Positions 37,591-47,277 of a stretch of DNA of 64,000 bases are shown piece after piece. The translations under genes were made by a program, and so were the position numbers. Below the pieces are notes generated by a model that was not told where the DNA came from, searched no databases, and saw only the letters and a list, made by a program, of their open reading frames with translations. Origin of the DNA: Pararhizobium sp. A13 (lineage in GTDB: Bacteria; Pseudomonadota; Alphaproteobacteria; Rhizobiales; Rhizobiaceae); assembly GCF_040126305.1 (NCBI RefSeq), contig NZ_CP149510.1, forward strand, positions 3,235,001 through 3,299,000, given 5' to 3'. Position 1 is the first letter of the stretch. Each line of letters starts with the position of its first letter.

Positions 37591-40500
37591 ATTGGAACTC
37601 GAAGATGCTGCGGAAAACACCGGGCGCGATGATCGACAATGGGTTGATCGTCAGGTTCGGCTTGGTGAACGGCCCCGTCAGCTTGAAGGTGATCCCGAGC
37701 AGGCCGCGGTCGCGGCCATTGCCGAGAAGCACGCCGATCAGCGGCAATTCGCCGAACAACCGGTTCAGACCGTAAGCCGGCATGAAGGTACCGGTCATGT
37801 CCATATTGCCGTTCCTGTCGCGCACCGTCCCCTGGAAGGTTGCGCCGATATCGATGCCACGCACGACCCCTCCGTCGACCGCTATCGTTCCGTCGTCGAG
37901 CATCACATTAGCGAAACCACGTTCGAAGCGGGCAGAACTGACGTCGATGTTCTTTTTCACCGCCTGGTTCAGGCTCCGGCCGTCGGCGCCGGTCGGCGTG
38001 GAAACGATGGACTGCAGCCTTACCTCGTTGACAAGCGAGAACTTGCGGATATCGACATTTCCACGCCAGGAACTGGCGCCCCTGTCGCGCAATTTCACGT
38101 TCAGCAGGCCGCCGCGCATGTTGCTGTAGACATTTGCGAACCGCGCCAGCGAGCCGGCATCGCCGCTGGTCAGCTCCAGAATATTATCCGCGCCATTTTG
38201 TGTCAGCGTCGCAACCACCGCCTGACCGCTGTCGGTGACCGCGGAGAGATCGATGGCGTCAATCTGCTTGCCTCTTGCGACGTAACTCAGATTGAGGCTC
38301 GACAGGGTCTCGGAATGAAATCCGATCACCTGCTGCAGGTTCGCGTCCAACGAGATTCGCGTGGAATCCATCTTGTCGTTTCCGGAAGAACTGCGCATGC
38401 GCTCGATCACCGGCCGGATATCGGCAGTGCTGCCGCTGACGTTGACCGCAAAGCCGCCCTTCTGGCGTTTGATGCTGACGGCATAATTGTCACCCTGAGC
38501 CAGCCGCACCGACGAAAACTGGCCGGAATTCAGCCCGGATTTGTCGATCACCAGCTTGCCGTCCGCGCCAAAACTACCGCCATCGAGCTTCAAGTCATCG
38601 ATCTCAGTGACGCCGTCCGTGGTTGAAGCCGAAAACGTCGCCTTCGCTGCGATACCCGGCCCCTTCGACCAGCCGATCCAGGGCAGAGAAATCGACGCTT
38701 TGCCAAAGTCAGCCGAAACCGTGTGCTGATCCTTTTCATCAATCTGGATATCCAGCGACACAGGCCCGCTGATGACCTCCGCGAGGCCCGGGGCCAGCTT
38801 GGCAAGCATCCCCTTCTGAAGCGTCCCGGAAATCTCGCGCTTTCGCTTGACGGGACTGGCCGTCCCGACGGGTTCTATGAGGGAAATATCCATCGGACCA
38901 CCATCGATGTCGGCTTTGGCCTGCAATACCGCCTGTTGCGGATCGATTCTGAGGGTACCCTCGATGTTGGAGATCGCACGTCCGGAGATTGGCTTGTTGA
39001 CGGTCACGCCATCAAGCAGCATCTGTGCCTGCCATAGCGGCTCCGGTGGGTTCTGTGCTCTCACAAGGCCAAACCGCGCCCCGACCTGCGCCGTCATTTC
39101 ACCTGAAAAGTCCTCAGGCTTGAACGGCGTCCGCTGCAGGGCGGCAATGGGCCGGTAGCTGACGAGTTCCGCGATCGCATCCGCCTGGCCCCCGACGTCC
39201 AGTTTCATTTCGGCTATCAGCGGCTTTACATAGGTGTTCGGGATGACGAAATTGCCGCCCTTGAGGGTTACCGAGCGGCCGGATGGGAAATAGGCGGTTC
39301 CCCGGTCGATCTGCACGTCGAGATGTTCGCCCTTCAGCGTGAACGCGCCAGCCGCGTCGCGCAGCGGCGGAATGTCGCCGGCAATATTCACGCGGGCGTC
39401 TGTTATATCGAAGCGGACGTTGAGTTCATCGCCGTTCAGATCGACCGGACCGACGGTGCGGGTAATGCGCCCCATCGGCAGGAAGACCTCGATCCTGCCA
39501 TCGGTGACGGTTCCACCAAAGATATTACTGACCACCCAGCGGCGCGCGTTCTTTCCGACCCACCAGGGCCAGAGCTGCTTGACCGCCGCCGACTTCAGCT
39601 TGTCCGTGACAAGGGCAAAGCTGACCTGCGGCGACATTTCGCCAAAGGTCATGGCAAGCGAGCCGGCAGCCGTGCCAAGTTTGCTCGACACAGCCAGTTC
39701 GTTGAAGATAAGCTCGTGGCTTTCCGACAGAAATCGGCCTTGCGCCTTGGCGTCGAAGATCAGCGGCGGTTCGTCGACATCGACAGGCGCGGAACTGGCC
39801 GATTGCAACAGGAGATCCAGCGAAAATCCTTTTTTGCCGGCAGGCGTGGTGTGATCGAGGTCGGCGATGGCGCCGGTAAAGGGAAAGGCCGACCGGCCAA
39901 CCCGGACGATAGACGGCAGAATTTCTATCCTGCCGCGGGAAAAGTCATAGGTGACGTTAAGCTCGGATTGTTTCAGCTCCGAGGTAAAGCCGCCGGCGTC
40001 GAATGCCCCGGCGCTTGTCCGGCCGCTCAGTTGAAGCGTCGGCGTCGCGCCATCGCCAGCGCGCGTCGCGGTGATGCTCAAATCGGCGCCGCTCTTGATG
40101 CCGAAGGCAGCCTCCGTCGCAGTTTCATCCCGGTGCAAAAGCGCTGAGAGCGGCAGCCCCGTAACCGCGCCATCAAGGCGCGCGACACGATCGCTCTGTC
40201 GGCTGGCGCGCAGGTTCAGTGCGGCTGCTTCGCCAGCCACCGAGAAAACCCCGTCGATCTGCATGGAGCCGTCATTGCTGCGTTTGAAATCAACGGCATC
40301 CACGACCACGGGGACGACGCGCTTGCGGGGTCCCGCAAAAGACAATTGCAGGTCCGCGATCCTGACGGATTCGGTATTGCTGCGGCTGATCACCTGCGAG
40401 ATGCCGTCCATCTGGTTGAAAACGAACTCCAGTCCGCTGGCAACATCGGCCACGCGTATGGCCGTCAGATCGATCGGTTTTCCCTGCGGCAGCAAGGAGG

Positions 40501-40981
40501 GATCGAGCATCACACCCTCTGCCTCCAACCGCGAAACGGCGATCCTCCCGCTTAACAGCGCAATCGGATTGAGTTCGATAAACACGGAATTGGTGGTCAC
40601 CAGGCGCTTGCTGGAGGCATTTTCGACCAGCACGACGTCCTGCGCCTTGAGGGCGAGGCCGCCGTTCGGTGTGACGCGCAGCACGGTGCTGCCGACCTCG
40701 GCATGATAGCCGTCTCCGATCGCCGCGTTCAACGCCGTCTGCGCCCGCGCATTGAGCGGTCCGTCCAGCAGGCCACCTTCAATCGTCGCCAACAGCACGG
40801 CGCCGAGAAGGAAGGCAATCGCGGTAACGACAGCGATCGTCGTGAACACTAGATGTGCCACGCCGCGCCTGTGCGGCGCACGCACGATGCACGGATCATG
40901 CGCCTGCGCCGACGGCAGGGAATGCAGGGCGACGATGTCTTCCTTGCGAAACGATACCCTTTCGCCGCGGATTTCACTCAT
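37589..40981 (-). CDS. Giant AsmA-like protein (DUF3971/YhdP-type)
   Basis: A 1130-residue protein with one N-terminal membrane helix (about 44-66, VFTTIAVVTAIAFLLGAVLL) and a long periplasmic repeat-rich beta structure. The DUF3971 and AsmA-like C-terminal regions are recognisable (WVVSNIFGGTVTDGRIEVFLP in the middle; ATFQGTVRDRNGNMDMTGTFMPAYGLNRLFGELP near the end). YhdP/TamB-type proteins are thought to move phospholipids between inner and outer membrane. It is convergent with tyrS. The start ATG has only a distant GGGAGG; a start some codons on is possible. Confidence 0.85.
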   Translation of the reverse strand: MSEIRGERVSFRKEDIVALHSLPSAQAHDPCIVRAPHRRGVAHLVFTTIAVVTAIAFLLGAVLLATIEGGLLDGPLNARAQTALNAAIGDGYHAEVGSTVLRVTPNGGLALKAQDVVLVENASSKRLVTTNSVFIELNPIALLSGRIAVSRLEAEGVMLDPSLLPQGKPIDLTAIRVADVASGLEFVFNQMDGISQVISRSNTESVRIADLQLSFAGPRKRVVPVVVDAVDFKRSNDGSMQIDGVFSVAGEAAALNLRASRQSDRVARLDGAVTGLPLSALLHRDETATEAAFGIKSGADLSITATRAGDGATPTLQLSGRTSAGAFDAGGFTSELKQSELNVTYDFSRGRIEILPSIVRVGRSAFPFTGAIADLDHTTPAGKKGFSLDLLLQSASSAPVDVDEPPLIFDAKAQGRFLSESHELIFNELAVSSKLGTAAGSLAMTFGEMSPQVSFALVTDKLKSAAVKQLWPWWVGKNARRWVVSNIFGGTVTDGRIEVFLPMGRITRTVGPVDLNGDELNVRFDITDARVNIAGDIPPLRDAAGAFTLKGEHLDVQIDRGTAYFPSGRSVTLKGGNFVIPNTYVKPLIAEMKLDVGGQADAIAELVSYRPIAALQRTPFKPEDFSGEMTAQVGARFGLVRAQNPPEPLWQAQMLLDGVTVNKPISGRAISNIEGTLRIDPQQAVLQAKADIDGGPMDISLIEPVGTASPVKRKREISGTLQKGMLAKLAPGLAEVISGPVSLDIQIDEKDQHTVSADFGKASISLPWIGWSKGPGIAAKATFSASTTDGVTEIDDLKLDGGSFGADGKLVIDKSGLNSGQFSSVRLAQGDNYAVSIKRQKGGFAVNVSGSTADIRPVIERMRSSSGNDKMDSTRISLDANLQQVIGFHSETLSSLNLSYVARGKQIDAIDLSAVTDSGQAVVATLTQNGADNILELTSGDAGSLARFANVYSNMRGGLLNVKLRDRGASSWRGNVDIRKFSLVNEVRLQSIVSTPTGADGRSLNQAVKKNIDVSSARFERGFANVMLDDGTIAVDGGVVRGIDIGATFQGTVRDRNGNMDMTGTFMPAYGLNRLFGELPLIGVLLGNGRDRGLLGITFKLTGPFTKPNLTINPLSIIAPGVFRSIFEFQ

Positions 40982-41351
40982 CAGTGCCGGCGGCCTCCCG
41001 GAATTGTCAGAAAGTTCATTCGGTTGTGGTTTCCCGTCTGTTGCTATTCCACCTCGCGGCGCCAGACGGCGACGGTTCGCCAGCCGTACGCCTTGCTCAC
41101 GCTGTCGTGGCTGATTTCGTTCGGATTTTCATCCGAGAATGCCCGAGGGCACTGCACCCCCGACTGGCATTTGCATCTGCTCCACAGTAGTTAAAGAAGA
41201 ACGGCAGGGCAAACGATGTCTGCCGCCGGGCTCATTTTCGCTGTCCGTTACGGATCGCTCATTCCACTCGGCGCTGGACGCGACGGGTTCGAATTCGATA
41301 AGCCTCTTGCGATAACCATCGCCGCCCATGGCGCAGAAAAAAGGATTATCC
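40982..41351. other. Divergent intergenic region
   Basis: About 370 bases between the AsmA-like gene and the bcp gene, presumably with both promoters. I saw a GGTTCGAATTCGA stretch near 41286 that recalls a tRNA T-loop, but no cloverleaf forms around it. No credible small gene. Confidence 0.45.
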
Positions 41352-41837
41352 ATGGCGAATTTGAAAGAAGGTGCCGCTGCACCGGAATTTACTCTTCCCC
41401 GTGATGGCGGCGGCACTGTCTCGCTGGCGCAGTTCAGGGGGAAATCCGTCGTGCTGTTCTTCTATCCGAAGGACGACACCAGCGGCTGCACCATGGAATC
41501 CATTGCATTTTCGTCGCTTGTGGACGAATTCGCAGCCGCTGGCGCTGTCGTGATCGGCATGTCGCCTGATTCCGTCAAGAAGCACGACAAGTTCGCGAAG
41601 AAATACGATCTGTCGGTCGTTCTCGCCGCAGATGAAGAAAAGGCCGTCTTGAACGACTACGGCGTCTGGGTCGAGAAAAGCATGTATGGCCGCAGATATA
41701 TGGGCGTCGAGCGGACCACCGTGCTGATCGACGCAAACGGTATCGCCCGCAGGGTCTGGGAAAAGGTGAAGGTTCCCGGTCACGCCGAGGAGGTGCTGGC
41801 GGCAGCGAAAAGTCTTGCAGAAAGCGCCGAAAAATGA
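41352..41837 (+). CDS. bcp: Peroxiredoxin, Bcp/PrxQ type
   Basis: A 161-residue thiol peroxidase reducing hydroperoxides. The N-terminal LKEGAAAPEFTLPRDGGG and FFYPKDDTSGC46T are typical, with Cys46 the peroxidatic residue. The resolving Cys expected five residues later is absent (Ile51), so this is a variant that must use another partner thiol. The ATG at 41352 has AAGGA before it. Its stop overlaps the next gene start by four bases. Confidence 0.92.
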   Translation: MANLKEGAAAPEFTLPRDGGGTVSLAQFRGKSVVLFFYPKDDTSGCTMESIAFSSLVDEFAAAGAVVIGMSPDSVKKHDKFAKKYDLSVVLAADEEKAVLNDYGVWVEKSMYGRRYMGVERTTVLIDANGIARRVWEKVKVPGHAEEVLAAAKSLAESAEK

Positions 41838-42661
41838 CGGACCTGCCGGCGATCCGCAGCCTGCGTGACGGGGCCGCGCACGCAATCCGCGCGGCCGATC
41901 TCGACGCGAAGACACTGTTGGCGCAGGAAGTTGCGCGCCGCTGGAGCGCGCGCAGCCTGTCCTTGCGGTCGCCGCTGGATACACAGGTTCCGGATCGTCC
42001 GGGTCGCCCCGAAAAACCCGATCTCATCCCGCCGCGGCAGGTCCCGAAGCGAGCACTGACGACGGAGAAGGGACGGATCGCCCTGCTCCACGCCATCGCC
42101 CATATCGAACTCAATGCCGTCGATCTCGCGCTCGACATCGTCGCCCGTTTTGCCAGTGAACCGGTGCCGAACTCGTTCTTCGACGGCTGGATGCGGGTGG
42201 CCTTCGAGGAAGCCAAGCATTTTCGTCTGGTCCGCGACCGGTTGCGGCAGCTCGGCGCTGATTATGGCGACTTGCCCGCCCATGACGGGCTCTGGCAGGC
42301 GGCGCACGATACCCGCAACGACCTCACGGCGCGTCTCGCTGTCGTGCCGCTGATTCTCGAGGCACGCGGCCTCGACGTCACGCCTGCCCTGCAGGCGAAG
42401 ATGCGGGAAGTGGGCGACGTTGAGAGCGCTGCCGTGCTCGACGTCATCTACGAAGACGAGAAGGGACACGTCGCCGTCGGCGCCAAATGGTTCCGCTTTC
42501 TCTGCGCCCGCCAGAAGAAGGATCCCGCCGCGGCATTTCAGGCCCTCGTCCGGGCCAATTTCCGCGGTCCGCTGAAGGCGCCGTTCAACGACACGGCCCG
42601 GGCGGAAGCCGGTTTGACGCCATCTTTTTACCGCTCGATGACGGCCTCCGTGAACACCTGA
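41834..42661 (+). CDS. DUF455 ferritin-like protein
   Basis: A 275-residue protein of the DUF455 ferritin-like superfamily. The Glu/His residues of a possible di-metal site are visible in AHIELNAVDLALD, VAFEEAKHFRL and VIYEDEKGHVAVG, spread over a helical bundle (about 85-250). The function of the family is not established; relatives are non-haem diiron proteins. The start overlaps the bcp stop (ATGA), so the two genes are co-expressed, which suggests a link with oxidative stress. Confidence 0.85.
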   Translation: MTDLPAIRSLRDGAAHAIRAADLDAKTLLAQEVARRWSARSLSLRSPLDTQVPDRPGRPEKPDLIPPRQVPKRALTTEKGRIALLHAIAHIELNAVDLALDIVARFASEPVPNSFFDGWMRVAFEEAKHFRLVRDRLRQLGADYGDLPAHDGLWQAAHDTRNDLTARLAVVPLILEARGLDVTPALQAKMREVGDVESAAVLDVIYEDEKGHVAVGAKWFRFLCARQKKDPAAAFQALVRANFRGPLKAPFNDTARAEAGLTPSFYRSMTASVNT

Positions 42662-42759
42662 CGCAGGCTCCAACCCCCTTGCAATCAAGGCTTTATTAAC
42701 CTTAACAGTATCTAATCAACCCCATCAAAACGCGCAGAATCGCACGCGGTGGGGGTGAG

Positions 42760-44076
42760 TTGGTGTCTACGGAAAGCCGGGTCTTCGGCAAGCGTGCGCA
42801 AAAGCACATCATCATCGTCGCAAGCGGCGACAAGGTTCGCCACATGACCTTCCAGCCTTGGATGGCGGCGCTGTCGATGTGCTTCATCTCGGTCTTTTCG
42901 ATAGGCTATCTCGCGGCGACCTCCTATCTCGTGCTACGCGACGATCTGATCGGCGGCACCATGGCACGCCAGGCGCGCATGCAGCATGAGTATGAGGACC
43001 GAATCGCCGCCCTGCGCGCCCAGGTCGACCGGGTGACGAGTCGCCAGCTTCTCGACCAACAGGTTGTCGAAGACAAGGTCGAAAAACTGCTCCAGCAGCA
43101 GATGGCGCTGACATCCCGTCACGGCAAGCTCGGTACGCTTCTCGATCGGGCGGAGGAAACCGGTATCGCGGAAGAAGAGGCCCGGCCGCTGGCTGCACCG
43201 GAGGCCTATGGCAAACGCGCCGATGCAAGCGGCGGCATCCGGGCAATCGAGCGGCTGATGGGGATCGGCGGCCAGCCCGCACAGCAGAAGATGGCGCTCG
43301 CCTATGCGCCGATATCCACCAATGGCGACCGTGAAACCACGTCTGATCGAGCCGACCGGTTGTTCTCCAAGGTTACCCTTTCCCTCAAAGATATCGAGCA
43401 GCAACAAAAGCATCGCATCCAGACCCTGACGGCGGGCGCTTCGCAGGCCACCGACGCCATCGTCAACATCGTCGCCCGCGCGGGCGTCAAGGTCGGCGAC
43501 GACGACCCGCAGGCGACGGCGGCAACTCAAGTGGAAGACGAAACGGCGATCGGCGGGCCGTTCGTCGAGCCGGAAACCGCCGAAGTCTTCGACAACTCGC
43601 TCGTCGCGCTCGACACGGCGCTTGCCCGGCTCGAACACGTCCGCAGCCAGGCGCGGAAACTGCCGTTCAACAATCCATCGCCGGCAAGCGACATCACCAG
43701 CCGCTTCGGCAATCGCCTCGACCCGTTCCTCGGGCGGCTGGCCATGCATGCCGGCATCGATTTTCGCGCACCGAGCGGGACGCGGATCGTTGCGACGGCA
43801 CCCGGAACCGTGATCACTGCCGGCAAGAGTGGCGGCTACGGCAATATGGTCGAGATCGACCACGGCAACGGCATCACGACGCGTTATGCCCACCTATCGT
43901 CTATTCTCGTCAATGTCGGCGATACGATTTCGGCAGGCGAAGCGATCGCCCGCTCCGGCAGCACAGGCCGCTCGACGGGTCCGCATCTGCACTATGAGGT
44001 TCGCCTGAACGGCGAGGCTGTCGATCCGATGCGCTTCCTGACAGCCGGGATAAAGCTTAGCCACTACATCAACTGA
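42760..44076 (+). CDS. M23-family peptidase (LytM domain) with membrane anchor and coiled coil
   Basis: A protein of about 438 residues: an N-terminal inner-membrane helix (about 33-58), a coiled coil (about 70-110), a low-complexity spacer, and a C-terminal LytM/M23 domain (about 310-430). The zinc motif is complete: HAGID, then YAHLS and PHLHYEV. The family cleaves peptidoglycan crosslinks or activates amidases in cell division. The N-terminal start is uncertain: TTG 42760 (given) or the GTG at 42763, both after a GGTGGGGG stretch. Confidence 0.87.
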   Translation: MVSTESRVFGKRAQKHIIIVASGDKVRHMTFQPWMAALSMCFISVFSIGYLAATSYLVLRDDLIGGTMARQARMQHEYEDRIAALRAQVDRVTSRQLLDQQVVEDKVEKLLQQQMALTSRHGKLGTLLDRAEETGIAEEEARPLAAPEAYGKRADASGGIRAIERLMGIGGQPAQQKMALAYAPISTNGDRETTSDRADRLFSKVTLSLKDIEQQQKHRIQTLTAGASQATDAIVNIVARAGVKVGDDDPQATAATQVEDETAIGGPFVEPETAEVFDNSLVALDTALARLEHVRSQARKLPFNNPSPASDITSRFGNRLDPFLGRLAMHAGIDFRAPSGTRIVATAPGTVITAGKSGGYGNMVEIDHGNGITTRYAHLSSILVNVGDTISAGEAIARSGSTGRSTGPHLHYEVRLNGEAVDPMRFLTAGIKLSHYIN

Positions 44077-44284
44077 CAGATATTTGGTTTGTGAACATGA
44101 CCTTTTGAACGTCACGCCGGAGCCATCCTATTGATGGCAGGCCGCTTATTTACTCTGCTCCAGAGCAAACCGCCGGTTTTCTTGACTTTGTCCGCCTATG
44201 GGACTATGAGCCCCAGCGACGGCATGGAAAGCATTTGCCGAGTCACCAGAGTTCGACCGAACCGGAACGGAAACAGATTTCCCT

Positions 44285-45808
44285 TTGACCACTTTTTCAG
44301 ACCTTGGCCTGAGCCAAAAAGTTCTTTCCGCAGTTACCGACGCGGGCTACACCATTCCTACGCCGATCCAGGCCGGCGCCATCCCGCCAGCCCTGCAGCG
44401 GCGCGATATTCTCGGCATTGCCCAGACGGGAACCGGCAAGACGGCGTCATTCGTGCTGCCGATGCTGACGCTGCTCGAAAAGGGCCGCGCCCGTGCTCGC
44501 ATGCCGCGCACGTTGATCCTCGAGCCGACACGTGAACTCGCAGCCCAGGTCGCCGAGAACTTCGAAAAATACGGCAAGAACCACAAGCTCAACATCGCCC
44601 TGCTGATCGGCGGCGTCTCCTTCGATGAGCAGGATCGCAAGCTGGAACGCGGCGCCGACGTGCTGATCTGCACGCCCGGCCGCCTGCTCGACCACTGTGA
44701 GCGCGGCAAGCTTTTGATGACCGGCGTTGAAATCCTCGTCATCGACGAAGCCGACCGCATGCTCGACATGGGCTTCATTCCCGATATCGAGCGCATCGCC
44801 AAGCTGATCCCGTTCACGCGCCAAACGCTGTTCTTCTCGGCAACCATGCCGCCGGAAATCCAGAAGCTCGCCGACCGCTTCCTGCAGAACCCGGAACGCG
44901 TCGAAGTCTCCGTCCGCTCCTCGACTGCAACGACCGTGACGCAGCGCTTGGTCGCGACCCACAGCAAGGATTACGAGAAACGCGCGGTTCTGCGCGATCT
45001 GATCCAGGCCCAAGAAGAACTGAAGAACGCCATCATCTTCTGCAACCGCAAGCTTGATGTGGCCGATCTGTTCCGTTCGCTCAGCCGCCACGGTTTTTCC
45101 GTCGGCGCTCTGCATGGCGATATGGACCAGAGCTCGCGCACGAAGATGCTCGCGAGCTTCAAGGATGGCCAGATTCAGCTGCTCGTCGCCTCGGACGTGG
45201 CAGCCCGCGGTCTCGACATTCCGGATGTCAGCCACGTGTTCAACTTCGATGTGCCGATCCATGCGGAAGACTACGTCCATCGCATCGGTCGCACAGGTCG
45301 CGCCGGCCGTTCCGGTGCCGCCTTCACGCTGGTTTCCAAGCGTGACACGAAGTTCGCAGACGCCATCGAAAAGCTGATCGACAAGAAGATCGAATGGCTG
45401 AACGGCGACCTTTCCGCCCTGCCTGCCCCGATGGAAAGCCACGACAGTGGCCGGTCCGAACGCGGCGGACGAGACGGCAAACGCGGCGGACGCCGCAACG
45501 ACAGGGATCGTGAGCACGCTCCCCGTCCGGTGTCCGGTCACAAATCGGACATCAAATCAGACGATATATCGACGGACCAGGAACCGGTTACAGCAAAGGC
45601 AGAACCTGTGAGATCAGAACGCAAGGCAGACACGAAACCGCAGAATGCCGGCCGCCACAGCAATCGCCCTGCGCCTCAGCCGTATCCTGCCAACGACGAC
45701 AATCGCGATCGCCGCAACCGTTATCGCCGCGATCACGATGATGGTCCGACGCCGATCGGCTTCGGCGACGATATTCCGGCCTTCATGCTGATCGCCGGCA
45801 AGGCTTGA
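44285..45808 (+). CDS. DEAD-box ATP-dependent RNA helicase
   Basis: A 507-residue RNA helicase of the RhlE/DeaD group, remodelling RNA in ribosome assembly and decay. Q motif TTFSDLGLSQKVL plus PTPIQ, motif I AQTGTGKT, motif II VIDEADRMLDMG, motif III SAT, motif VI HRIGRTGRAGR. A basic Arg/Gly-rich tail follows (residues about 385-500), typical for RNA binding. The start is a TTG; no ATG gives the normal N-terminus. Ribosome site weak. Confidence 0.93.
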   Translation: MTTFSDLGLSQKVLSAVTDAGYTIPTPIQAGAIPPALQRRDILGIAQTGTGKTASFVLPMLTLLEKGRARARMPRTLILEPTRELAAQVAENFEKYGKNHKLNIALLIGGVSFDEQDRKLERGADVLICTPGRLLDHCERGKLLMTGVEILVIDEADRMLDMGFIPDIERIAKLIPFTRQTLFFSATMPPEIQKLADRFLQNPERVEVSVRSSTATTVTQRLVATHSKDYEKRAVLRDLIQAQEELKNAIIFCNRKLDVADLFRSLSRHGFSVGALHGDMDQSSRTKMLASFKDGQIQLLVASDVAARGLDIPDVSHVFNFDVPIHAEDYVHRIGRTGRAGRSGAAFTLVSKRDTKFADAIEKLIDKKIEWLNGDLSALPAPMESHDSGRSERGGRDGKRGGRRNDRDREHAPRPVSGHKSDIKSDDISTDQEPVTAKAEPVRSERKADTKPQNAGRHSNRPAPQPYPANDDNRDRRNRYRRDHDDGPTPIGFGDDIPAFMLIAGKA

Positions 45809-45823
45809 TTATCAGGCAGTCGC

Positions 45824-46246
45824 ATGGCGTATCCAGGCATTGATTTTCCCGGTGTGGGATCAGGGCTTGCCGTCTTGAATGACGGCAAGCTTTTGCTTTG
45901 CAAGCGTTTGAAGGCACCGGAAGCTGGCCATTGGAGCATTGTTGGCGGCAAGGTCGAACATATGGAGCCGACCGCAGACGCCGCGCGCCGTGAAGCGGAA
46001 GAGGAAAGCGGCCTGACGATCCATTCCGCGCGTTTTCTCTGCCTCAGCGAGCAACGGGTCGAAGCCGACCGCCAGCACTGGGTCTCACTGATCTACGTGA
46101 CCGAGGATTTCTCCGGCGAACCACGGCTGATGGAGCCGGACAAGCTCTCCGAAATCGGCTGGTATGCGCTCGACGACCTGCCGCAGCCCCTGTCAGTGTT
46201 CGCGCAGGATGCGGTCAAGGCGTTGCAGTCGAGGGCTATTTCCTAG
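45824..46246 (+). CDS. Nudix hydrolase
   Basis: A 140-residue Nudix protein that cleaves nucleoside-diphosphate-X compounds. The Nudix box matches the consensus exactly: G-x5-E-x7-REAEEESGL, from GGKVEHMEPTADAAR onward. The substrate cannot be predicted. It starts 15 bases after the helicase stop and its last bases overlap the end of the convergent TfoX-type gene. Confidence 0.9.
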   Translation: MAYPGIDFPGVGSGLAVLNDGKLLLCKRLKAPEAGHWSIVGGKVEHMEPTADAARREAEEESGLTIHSARFLCLSEQRVEADRQHWVSLIYVTEDFSGEPRLMEPDKLSEIGWYALDDLPQPLSVFAQDAVKALQSRAIS

Positions 46247-46559
46247 CGCGCAAGGCTGCCTCATAGGCAAGCCGCACCCAGCGGGCCATCTCGTCCGGGT
46301 CGTCGAAAGCTTCGTCCGGAATCGACCAGTAGGGCATTTTCACCGGCTTTCCCTTGCCGTCATAGGTCCATTGCGAACTTCCGGCAGCTTCGAATTCCGG
46401 CGCGCTTTCGGCATCCGCCTTGAGCAGGATGTCCCCGTCGACCTCCAGCGCCAGGATGCGACCCTCGAAATAGATGCCCTTGCCGCCGAACATGCGCTTG
46501 ACTGTGACCGGACCGAGCGCCGCGAACATCTCCTCGATTGCCGCATTGTCCATTTCCAC
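46236..46559 (-). CDS. TfoX N-terminal domain protein
   Basis: A 107-residue protein consisting only of the TfoX/Sxy N-terminal domain (LGPVTVKRMFGGKGIYFEGRILALEVDGDILLKADAES). In gammaproteobacteria this domain is part of a competence regulator; short forms like this are common in rhizobia and uncharacterised. It is convergent with the Nudix gene, overlapping its 3' end by about 11 bases. Confidence 0.87.
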   Translation of the reverse strand: MEMDNAAIEEMFAALGPVTVKRMFGGKGIYFEGRILALEVDGDILLKADAESAPEFEAAGSSQWTYDGKGKPVKMPYWSIPDEAFDDPDEMARWVRLAYEAALRARK

Positions 46560-46598
46560 CAGCCTTTCGCTCTGTTTCCTCGACTCTCTTCGAGGAAA

Positions 46599-47093
46599 CT
46601 ACAGCGTGCGATAATCCCGGTCGAGGTAGACGAGTGCCGGTTTTTGTTCGCCAAGGGTGACAGCCACGACCTCGCCGAACAGCACGATGTGCGTGGCAAC
46701 CGTCTTGATGTCGATCAGCCGGCAATCGAAGGCCGCGACGGCCTCGCGAAGAATGGGCGCACCGGTCTTCAACTCATCCCATGTGCCATGTTCAAACCGT
46801 TCGGCAGGATCGATGCTGTTGCGGCCGGAAAAGACCTGGGCGAGATCCATCTGATCGGCGCCGAGCAGATTGAGGGCAAAGCTGCCGCTGCGCGCAAAAA
46901 TGTCATTTCTCGGGTTCGCGCCATTGAGGCAGACGAGCAGCGTCGCCGGCGTGTCGGACACCGAGCACGCCGCGGTGATCGTCACGCCGCGGCGTTCGCC
47001 TTCATACGCTGCAGTCACGATATGGACGTGGCCCGCCAGACGGCTCATGGCATCGCGGTAGGTCAGCGGATCCAGTTGGGTCTTGTCCAACAC
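46599..47093 (-). CDS. Flavin reductase family protein (RutF/HpaC-like)
   Basis: A 164-residue FMN-binding flavin reductase, which supplies reduced flavin to partner monooxygenases. Visible: YRDAMSRLAGHVHIVTAAYEGERRGVTITAACSVSDTPATLLVCLN at the N-terminal barrel, GSFALNLL and FDCRLIDIKTVATHIVLFGEV. No partner monooxygenase is nearby. It is divergent from the binding-protein gene. Confidence 0.88.
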   Translation of the reverse strand: MLDKTQLDPLTYRDAMSRLAGHVHIVTAAYEGERRGVTITAACSVSDTPATLLVCLNGANPRNDIFARSGSFALNLLGADQMDLAQVFSGRNSIDPAERFEHGTWDELKTGAPILREAVAAFDCRLIDIKTVATHIVLFGEVVAVTLGEQKPALVYLDRDYRTL

Positions 47094-47277
47094 GGCAGTC
47101 TCCAGATCGATGTTCGCATTTTACACATAGACGCTACGGCAAAATATGAAAGCCATCAGCCGGATTTTCTTGGTCATGCGCGGCAATTGCCGTTCACGCG
47201 GCGAAGGTCACGATCTTTTCCTTTGACGCCTTCGGCCACATCTTTAAAACATGCGCATTATCCATCTGGAAAAGCGC

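Noticed and set aside
41280..41310. GGTTCGAATTCGA, resembling a tRNA T-loop
   Set aside because: No acceptor, D or anticodon stem could be built around it.
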